From Malus domestica (taxonomy: Eukaryota > Streptophyta > Magnoliopsida > Rosales > Rosaceae): 64,000 bases of DNA. The translations under genes and the position numbers were made by a program. Of this stretch, positions 55,845 to 64,000 are shown in pieces. Numbering within the stretch: position 1 is the first letter of the stretch; the number at the start of each line of letters is the position of its first letter. Below the pieces are notes generated by a model that did not search any database, was not told the DNA's origin, and was given only the letters and a program-made list of their open reading frames with translations. Location of the stretch: the NCBI RefSeq assembly GCF_042453785.1, contig NC_091665.1:27700501-27764500 (forward strand), read 5' to 3'.

Positions 55845-58290
55845 CAAGATGGAGAAATTGCCTGTGCACAATAACCCGGCTGGAAACCCAAAACCCAAGC
55901 ATGAACTAAGTCATTCTGCTTATCAAGGAAAAAAAAGTCACAAATGAGATAATTAACTGTTATAACTCTTATCCATTAACCAAAACCAGATTATATTAAG
56001 GTTTAGTTTCTTATTTATCTCATCCTTTTTTTATAATACAAGTTAAAACCCGAAGCTAATCTTATCATTAAGCAATGATGAAGACTTAAACCTCGCCGTA
56101 CCTGAATAAGATGCCATATGCAGCGCCAGGATGCTCTTGAATAAACAGGAGCCATCATTTCTACAAACCTGCCATACGTGTAATTAAGACGTGCAGGATA
56201 CACGGACCTATATCTGTAACACGCATGCACGCATCCATGGATTGATGCACGCGTGAGTAAACCATACGTGTCTGTATTTGTTTATGAAAATTTTGTACCC
56301 TGTGCATGAAGGATCTGTGCTGTTTTCATCACACTTCCTTCCACCACGAAGTGTCTTGTTTATGTTCCTGTTAATGCACCACCAACCAAAAGAGTGGTGA
56401 AGAACACGTAAGATCGGAGCAAGTAGTGAAGAATTTACTGAGAAAGAATCATTAGAGTCTGCTACCAAATTTCAAATTAGGTTCTATATTAGTCTCCTTA
56501 GTTTAGACAGAATACCTGTGTACTTCTGTTCTGTTGTCTCTCGCCATAAGAAGATGCACCTCGGAGTTGGCAGGATCAAGTGCTGGCTGTGATATCTCAA
56601 GCCCCTCTTTTCTGATAATCAACAAGTGTCTGCATATGCAAGAAATCAAGATGAATACATACTGAAACAATATCAGGATGCAATGGTTTTACATAAATGC
56701 ACGAAAAATGTATGAATTGAGGGGAGTAACTTCCAGCATTGAAATTTTCGATTCCCAGGTCCTCGTCCCAGAGGTAGATGTTAAAAAGGAAACCAAACCA
56801 GGTTACTAGAATTTACTAGGAAAATTTACATGTGCGAATCTCAATTACAATTATGGCTAGGGGCAGTTACCACTAGTTTGATTCATAGCAGACACATGTA
56901 TAGCCCTACTACTCCATTCCTAATCCCTCCACTCGTTTACATGACCGCGTAATGAAAAAAGCACGACAACAAAATGACTTGATGGGAACTGAGAAATCGA
57001 AGAACAATGAGAAACCAAATCCATGAATTTGAAGATACAAAGAAACTAAACAACGGGATGAGAAACAATTGTGTTCTCCTTTGGTTACCTTCTTTACAAT
57101 CTTGTTCACACTTTTCTTTTGCTTTAATTCAACTGCAATGGCCAGTAAGTCTGTTGATGACTTTGAGTTCTAAAACAAAAGGAGTACATAACATATATCA
57201 GCATTAAAACCCGATTTCTTACAACCCTAATTACCATATCCTTCGAGCTGCCTAATCAAAATTTAAGATTATCACTACAATCAACACAGAAACAACGGCT
57301 TACCTTTTTGTTTTAGGGACCCCATAAAGGGTTGCATTAGCAAGTCAAAGGTCTTGGAAACCATTCCTTTAGGTAGTGCCTCAGTTCCTTCAAGCCTGCA
57401 TTGAGCCTAAACATGTAGGAGAACATCAATCACAACTACAAATTTTAACCATTGTACATATAAATTATAAAGAAGACTGATGCACCATTTAAGAAAACCT
57501 GCAACTTTTCGAAATTGTATGTTGCATAGCATTAACTGATCCTTATGCTAAAAACTTCTGTGAATGAAATGTCTAAGGAGTACTAAATATGCCAAGGAAA
57601 ACATATACATATAGTCTTTATGGCGTACGTTTAACAGCACTTTTTGCAAAATGTAGTCAATTAAGTTTGTCGATGATATCTTGACCATATCAAAATGTAG
57701 TCAACTATATTAGCAATTGTAGGTCGAAGTATCAACAATATCAATAATATGAACAACATATCCACGTTTTAAAAAAGTTCAGTTAATATATATGTATGGT
57801 GAATAGTACCTCTTAATCAGTGACAACAAACTGGCTCCGAAAGAAGAGAACTGCACAAAGCATGGCAATGGTAGAAAGGAAACTGCAACTAAAGAACCTC
57901 CTTCTTGTTGGGTCCTTGTGAGAAATCTGAATGCAAGAGGAAATAACAAAAACAAATATAAACCAAAATAATTACAAATCAAAAGGGTAGGCATTCATAA
58001 TTCTCTGCTATTAAGATTGGACATTAAAAAGCCTCATAAACTTTGTGTAAAAAAAAAGCCACATAAACCAATTCAAAAACCAAATTCTGCTGCATCATAC
58101 AAAGAATGTGAAAAACTGGACTTGAGTAAACCAAAGGAAAATCACTGCAAAAGGAGAAAACAACAGTGCGAAAATCACTGCAGGAAGAAGGTGAATATCA
58201 TGCTATGAAATCGAAAGTCGATAAACTTTAAGAGAGCTATTGCAAAGAGGGGCTTACAGAAGTTGGGGTCTTCATCATCATCATCATCAT
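55845..58290 (-). pseudogene. DUF707 (glycosyltransferase-like) pseudogene
   Basis: Minus-strand exon pieces in order: MMMMMMKTPTS (58290), a type II membrane anchor STIAMLCAVLFFRSQF (about 57800-57920), LEGTEALPKGMVSKTFDLLM (about 57320-57405), STDLLAIAVELKQKKSVNKI (about 57085-57165), GLEISQPALDPANSEVHLLM (about 56540-56610), KCDENSTDPSCTG (about 56290-56330), FVEMMAPVYSRASWRCIWHL (about 56115-56175) and NDLVHAW...GFQPGYCAQ (about 55860-55925). Missing: the block with the ILFHYDG and DEDLGV regions and the last exon after GYCAQ. A stop interrupts the second piece. The eIF3c copy begins within 200 bp of the break. DUF707 proteins are Golgi-predicted proteins of unknown activity. Confidence 0.8.
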
Positions 58291-59404
58291 CTCCAAGTTG
58301 AATAAAACTAGAACAATTTCTGAATGTTGAGAGATTGAGAAATGAGATTATGGTGATTGCAAGGAAGGAAGCAAAAACTACGAATTATGATGTGAGATAT
58401 ATTTATGAGAATTAAATTTAATTAAAAAGTTTTGTCAACGGACCTTCAAAAGCAGTGCATCAAGTGAAGCGGCCTACGATACTTGAAGCTGCAAAAGCCA
58501 ATTTTCAAATAAACAGAGCTACTGATCCCACATGTCCTTCTAAATCCACCAAGACGCGGGAAGGCTGCCTAATGCGTTGGGCTCAAACCCACTTCGATGT
58601 CTCGGTACAATGCCTTTGAGTAATGATTGTAGTATGTATCTCAAAATTTAGACAGTGAGAGTTGTTATCAGCACTTTCAGAGCTGATATGTGATGTGTGA
58701 TAATCGTCTTTTATCTAAAGTTGAATTAAAGGCCTATATAATGTAATAGTTAAATTTAATGAAAATAACAATTGATCTATGTGATGTGACATGTAGCTAG
58801 AATGATCTTATGTACAAACTAAGAATTTGATGGTAACTCACACAACTTTTATGTTCTTACTATGTGTATGAGTTTTGATTAGAAAAGATAGGCTATTTTA
58901 GAGTTTCCTGAATGTGAATAGACACTTTCATGTGAGGATAGTAAAGATAGGGTTTAGATTTAATTAAGTTGTACATTGAAAGATTCTTTGTTGACGACGT
59001 CGTCACCAACCATCTTGTTACCCTAGAATTAACATAAATTAATTAGCTGGAAAAATAGAGGTTAAAGAATCTGTTGATGAGTCTTACTTATTCCGAGGTA
59101 TTTTCTTACTATAATATCTTGTTATATTTTATGATAAAACAAAAAATGGTAAACTCTTCATTCTACGCTCAAAATCTTAGTCTTTAACAACCCAAAGTCC
59201 TGCGTAAGAAAAACCTTTGTTTGACATTACACTATAGACAATTGTGTGGGTGACTGTTTCTACGTTGTAAAATCCATATTCATCAACAAACAACCACTAA
59301 CCAAAATAAAGATAGGCCTACAACTTTATCCACAGATGACCCTAAGTCATTATTATATTATAAAATCCACATACATCAATCAACAGGTAACCACTAACTA
59401 AAGG

Positions 59405-59617
59405 GAAAAAGATTCTGGTCGGATTTTTTTTGTTTTTGAATTCTATGAAATTCGTGATTGAAATCGTTTATCGTATATCGTGCTGTTAGAAATTATTTTA
59501 AAATTTAAAATTAAATATAAATAATACTTAATAAAAATTAATGTATGATCAATGGTTGCGATTATGAAATTCTTAGGATCTCAAGAAAATGATCCAAAGA
59601 GGATCCTTTTCCTTCAA
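59405..59617. mobile_element. MITE, GGATCC-ended family (copy 1)
   Basis: The left arm (about 59410-59490) and right arm (about 59540-59617, ending AGAGGATCCTTTTCC) are imperfect inverted repeats around a TATTTA-rich centre. The same family is seen at 60850-61045. Boundaries are approximate and no exact target duplication was found. Confidence 0.55.
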
Positions 59618-60262
59618 GTAGACAGGGCTTGTAACCTTATCGACAATTGACGCTCGACACAAAAATCAACATACATCAAAAGGTGCGAGGCATCAATTGT
59701 CCTCACCTGCAACCTTATCCAATAGTTGATGAATTGGGTAGGAAGTTATACAGCACGTATGATGTAACGTGCAACACTATTATTGCTGGTCAAGGCCTTT
59801 GTCAAGTCTCAGGGGAGGCCCGGAGAAGGGTGCTCCAAGGACAAAGGACACTTTTAGGCGTTTGCAGATTGCAGTGATTCTCGAGCTACATGGAGAAGGA
59901 GCAGAAAATTTTCATTATGATCGGAATACGAGAGATATATTATATGTTTTTATAGAAATTGAGAAAATTTTTAATTTTTAAATTATTAAATTTTTAACAC
60001 ACATATCATATCATTTGTATAGTAATATGTTATGTATCATCTTATGTACCGATCATATTAAAAAATGTATTGAGAAAAAGACACGGCATCCGACACAAGG
60101 ACGAACCAATCCAACCAATCAATTTGATCAAAACACCACACACGCACCGTAACATGTGCCCTCATCACCCAATTAGCCCCACCACCACACCCACTTTCCC
60201 TTCATTCTTGAGTCGTTTGTTTCACGCGCTTCCAGCATGCCTGACTGCAGGTAACCTAACAG

Positions 60263-60265
<3 letters not shown>

Positions 60266-60299
<34 letters not shown>
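60266..60299. repeat. Tandem TGGAAAA repeat
   Basis: About five head-to-tail 7-bp TGGAAAA units. Simple repeat. Confidence 0.9.
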
Positions 60300-60849
60300 A
60301 CATACATCCTACAATGCTAAACCTGGTTGCAGCGGAGTCGCTGATACATCCTACAGTGCATAAGGGTTTTCATGGAAAATGACATACATCGAAAGAGTTT
60401 ATTGTTATGTTGGATTTTGATTTAATACTATATTGTTACGGTAGGTTTATTTTTACATGATAATATATTTTGGAATGCGTTGCCGCGATGACACGAATTT
60501 ATATAAGTTGTTTTCATTTTTGTAGTTTGCTAACATTGTCAAATGTGTCTTCTAGCATCAATGATCCAAGAATTTATACATAAAATTTTACCATTGATTG
60601 AAAACGCATATTTATATCATGTAAATTGTTCATCTACAAAAAACACCCTATATTTAAAGAAAACATCAATTCACCTCATAGTAAATTTTTATTGAAGTCG
60701 AGTATTCTCGTCTACAATGACTGAGTTGCAAGAAAAGATTTATCCTTAATTTTTTTTTTTGGTAGAAGATTTCTCCTAAATTTGGTTGCCCTAGCTTGAA
60801 CCTTTTATCGTCTGCAGAGTTTAATGCTGATCACAAATGGAAAATGATC

Positions 60850-61045
60850 TAGTTTGGAGATCCTAGGGATTATGTGATTGTGACATTTCATCGTACATTG
60901 TGAGATCAATTTTCGTTAGTACTATTCATATTTAATATAAAATTTTAAAATTTGAAATTATTTCTGACCGCACGATGTACGATGAACGATCACAATCATA
61001 GGATTCCTAGAAAAAGGATCCGGCAAGGATCCTTTTCCATCATAT
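60850..61045. mobile_element. MITE, GGATCC-ended family (copy 2)
   Basis: The left arm AGATCCTAGGGATTATGTG... and the right arm (reverse complement of ATAGGATTCCTAGAAAAAGGATCC) form an inverted repeat of about 50 bp. Both arms carry a TTCATCGTACAT word. The family matches 59405-59617. Confidence 0.65.
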
Positions 61046-61081
61046 ATTCATTGGGACAGATGTACATGTGTTCAGTTTTTG

Positions 61082-61246
61082 ACCGTGCCGTAGGACTAGT
61101 GATGGACTCCTCAAACTTGTAAGTGAAAGGTTTTAGGTTCGATTCTTGCCAAAGGCAAATTTAAACCACGTTATTGCTAGTTCATTATGAGGCTAAACTT
61201 TCATCTTCTCTTTAATGTAGATAATATCGTTTGTTAAAAAAAATAG
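61082..61246 (+). mobile_element. tRNA-derived SINE
   Basis: Contains a B-box-like AGGTTCGATTCT (about 61136-61147) and an A-box-like CTAGTGATGG region upstream, with a body ending GATAATATCGTTTGTT and a short A run. This layout fits a tRNA-derived SINE. A 3' tail of at least six A is present. The family resembles one I recall from apple-tribe genomes. Confidence 0.6.
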
Positions 61247-61494
61247 TACATTTTCTTATCAATCAAACAAAAGGAGACATTTTTTCTTACTTTTTACTTA
61301 AATTATGGTACCCTCTCTAAATCCATAACCATAATCATGATATGTAGTGCTTAATACTATAAAATAAGTGGTAATTATTTCGTTTAATATAATTTATTTG
61401 TTTTTAGTTGTCCAATGTCTGTGTGTGTCCATCGACATTCTTTCTGGTTCTCTTCTAAATTTTGTATAGACGGTAATACTAATAACACCACCAA

Positions 61495-61670
61495 TTTAAA
61501 TTATTCTTTAATAAATAATATTATCTATACGAAATAGGCAGGGAGCTAGCTTTACGATAGATTAGTAATAATATGGTTCAAATTTGCTTTTTGTGAGAAT
61601 TGAACTTAAGACCTCTCACGTACAAATGAAAAGAAATATCACTATATCGTAATACTAAGTAACACTATTG
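61495..61670 (-). mobile_element. SINE copy, reverse orientation
   Basis: Reverse complement shows GAGAGGTCTTAAGTTCAATTCTCAC and GATAATATT near an A/T tail, matching the SINE at 61082-61246 with substitutions. Boundaries are approximate. Confidence 0.55.
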
Positions 61671-62060
61671 GTTTAAATTATATTTTGTAAATTATATAAT
61701 GTAGTTGTTAATATTAAATTATTACTAAAAATATTAATTAACGTATTTATTTATTCTCGATGACACATTATATGAATATAAATTTTTACTAATTAATAAC
61801 ACACTCATTGTCAACCAAAATCATATGAAATTACCAGTTTAATATTCTAATTAAAATAGAACATGAATAAGAAATATGAGGCAGAAATATAATTTCACAC
61901 AACCAAATTTTAGTTTTTTTTTTCAAAGCCTCATCTACATATAATCTTAAAATATCTCTAATTAAAAAAAATAAAAAAAACAAAAAAAAAACTTTCCACT
62001 AGTACATTCTCTATCACTCTCCTCCTCTCTCATTTTATTTAAAAAACAAAAATAAAAAAT

Positions 62061-63600
62061 ATTCTCACACACTTTATATATATCTATATGCTAGTATGAT
62101 CTAAAAATTGATCCACCTAGCATGTGGACTTTGTGTGGTGGAATCTGTTTATGATTGATAATAAGTTATTAACTCTTGGTCTTCTCGAGAAATTCAATTT
62201 TTTTACACTATTTCGTCCTTTTATTTTTGAATGCAGTGTCTTTGCTTTTAAGTGGCTCTCTAGTTCTTCTCTCTCGGGAACTCTCTCTCTCTCTCGCTGG
62301 TTTTTGCAGCTTCTTTATCTGAAAGTGGGTTTTCTTTCCTTTGCATGTTACTATTTTATTTATTTATGTTCTTATTTTTTTGGCTTGGTGTTTGTTTAGT
62401 TTGTAGGGTTTCGCTTTGGCAATTGATGCCTAGGGTTTTTTAATTGCATGCTTGAATTCCTTTTGTGTTTTCATGTGCTTAAGTTTGAGTTTTTATACGG
62501 TTGTTTTCTTCTGGGTTTTTGTGGTTGTTCTTGTGTTTCTGACTTCAGAATTAAGAACTTATTCATGCACCAAAACATAGTTAAGAAACAATTGGAAAAA
62601 AAAAAATTGAATTATTAAATATTAGATTCAGCTCAGCTTACATGTTCCAGGAACATCTGCGTGAAAGATTTATCCTTTTCTGTACATCAGTCCCAATTTG
62701 TAAGAATTAAGGTTAAAAGTTTGTATTTTGACTATTTTCTTAACCCTTTTTATGCAAAAAATTTGGCCTGAAGTGTAAGCTTGACTTTCAAAGCATTTGG
62801 AATTTACTTTGTTTTCAAGATGGAGATGTTCCATGCTCACAAGAACTAGTTTTAGATTTTTCCATTAATTTCTCAAAGCTTTTGTACATTTTATTCGGTG
62901 TTGTATAATTTATGACGAATATTTTCTACCTCTTGGGTAGCAGTTTAATTTCCATTGAAAATTAGATAGTTTCTGGTTGTAGATAGTTTTCTTAGAAATC
63001 TCTAGATGAGGTTTCTGATAGTATTTTGCATGTTATGTTGTGTTCTTACTTCTTAATTTCATGTTCTATGTGTCCCTGAAAGATCATTCTTGATCTGTAA
63101 TTATAGGGTAGGTCCTAGATATTCTCTAGTCATACTTTATAATTTTTCAACCCAGCACCATAGTTCCGGTATATGTCAGACTTCTTTGGAGTCGATCATG
63201 ATACTACTGTACTAGGTCTGTATTTTCTGTGCTAACAATCTAGGTCAGTTGGTGTTATTGGGGATATCAGATATTTGGTTAGTATTTTATATAGATGTGT
63301 ATGTATGTATGTATATGTGTATAAAGTTCATTTTAATTTCTCACCTTTTATTTCCCCCCCCCCCCAATTTATGTGTGGAAATTTGATCGCATGTGCAAGA
63401 TCCCTTGTTGTGATTGTTAGAACATTATAAGCTGCTCTTTTCCGTAGCTACTGATGTCTAATTTGAGCTATGGTTTGATGTTGTGTGACAACGAGAGAGA
63501 GCACGCTTGTCATCACGCATGAAAGGATCATGGTTGTTTACGGGCGTGCCCTCTCTTGTTGTCATTCGGTCCACCTGCTCTATCTTTGGCATATGATATT
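62061..63600 (+). promoter_or_regulatory. Possible promoter and 5' leader of a gene beyond the window
   Basis: TTTATATATATC (about 62071-62082) is a TATA-like box. About 150 bp later comes a CT-rich stretch (62265-62300, CTCTCTCTCTC) typical of plant 5' UTRs, then T-rich sequence resembling a long leader intron. No start codon with a coding frame follows before 64000. Low-confidence inference. Confidence 0.25.
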
Positions 63601-63894
63601 AATTTGCAGGTGATTTTGATCTCTAACTATACATGCCAGAATTCGCATATGATATATATATATATATATTACTTGTTTTTACTTCAATTTGTTGTAAATT
63701 TTTTTGTGGAATCATTTTTTATGAACTTATTGAGTCTCATGTTTGAGATCCAAAATAATGTGCTCATTCAACAATTGTTAAAACATTTTGACAAAACAAA
63801 AAGCTATTGGTAAAACATAATATACGGAACTTCAATATTCATCCGTAGCACATCAATTAATCATTTACCTCAACCAATTAAGTTTGTTTAGCGG

Positions 63895-64000
63895 CAATCC
63901 ACTTTGTGTTACCGTTTAGTGGTATTCTTTTTACTTGTAAGTGAAAGGTCCTAGGTTTGATTGTTGCTAAAGGAGAGTTCGAACCAAATTATTATGGCTA
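63895..64000 (+). mobile_element. SINE copy, cut by the window edge
   Basis: ACTTGTAAGTGAAAGGTCCTAGGTTTGATTG (63935-63965) aligns with the B-box region of the SINE at 61082-61246. It continues past the right end of the window. Confidence 0.5.

Larger units (their letters stand above)
58291..62060. other. AT-rich intergenic region, 58.3-62.0 kb
   Basis: No host gene is supported. Listed repeats (MITE pair, SINEs, tandem TGGAAAA) occupy part of it. The remaining spacers (58.3-59.4, 59.6-60.2, 61.7-62.0 kb) are AT-rich with only short domain-free frames, for example 59647-59877. Confidence 0.55.

Noticed and set aside
62124-62399. Plus-strand hydrophobic frame near 62.2 kb
   Set aside because: Leader-like T- and CT-rich DNA with no domain. 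More plausible as a 5' UTR.
1-64000. tRNA and rRNA genes
   Set aside because: No cloverleaf-compatible A and B box pair with acceptor stem was found by eye. The B-box-like sites fit SINEs.

Overview
This is a stretch of plant nuclear DNA. Genes have GT/AG introns, intergenic DNA is AT-rich, and Ty3-gypsy and Ty1-copia retroelements, MITEs and tRNA-derived SINEs are abundant. Protein similarity points to a eudicot. The retroelement and SINE families look like those of Rosaceae, with apple/pear relatives the best guess, but that rests on recognition from memory and not on a search.

Layout. (1) 0-6 kb: two minus-strand tandem relatives of the BAK1-interacting receptor kinase BIR1. One is full length (3262-5337, 627 aa). 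The other (33-878) keeps only the signal peptide, LRR ectodomain and a hydrophobic tail. (2) 6-24 kb: a transposon-filled gap holding several MITEs, a 908-bp Mutator-like element with an exact 9-bp target duplication, minus-strand gypsy LTR fragments, and a decayed copia element (about 13.5-20.6 kb) split by a 1489-bp solo LTR with an exact 5-bp target duplication. (3) 24-38 kb, the gene-rich core, all plus strand: FRIGIDA-like FRL3, the meiotic crossover protein ZIP4/SPO22, a chloroplast rhodanese-like protein (STR4A-like) and the autophagy E2-like enzyme ATG10. (4) 38.5-39.3 kb: remains of a TlyA/haemolysin-A-like methyltransferase gene. (5) 40.2-49.9 kb: an apparently intact, very young Ty3-gypsy chromovirus (Tekay/Del type) with an uninterrupted 1622-codon gag-pol frame, two 2361-bp LTRs differing at three sites, a primer binding site, a polypurine tract and a TACAA target duplication. 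(6) 51.3-58.3 kb: a cluster of broken genes. An alpha/beta-hydrolase and a DUF707 gene, both missing exons, flank an intronless, frameshifted eIF3c copy. (7) 58-64 kb: intergenic DNA with a MITE family, SINEs and a possible promoter/leader of a gene beyond the right edge.

The gene order resembles several Arabidopsis neighbourhoods. As I recall the locus numbers, BIR1-FRL3-ZIP4 are At5g48380-48385-48390, the rhodanese and TlyA-like genes are At3g25480/At3g25470, and the hydrolase and DUF707 genes are At4g12830/At4g12840. The window thus looks like ancestral blocks joined together, expanded by transposons and partly decayed. The genes act in separate pathways (immunity, flowering-time family, meiosis, plastid, autophagy) and do not form a functional cluster. 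I found no previously undescribed biological system. The best leads are the kinase-less BIR1 paralogue, the EFG-motif BIR1 kinase, the rhodanese gene with no in-frame start codon, and the intact chromovirus.
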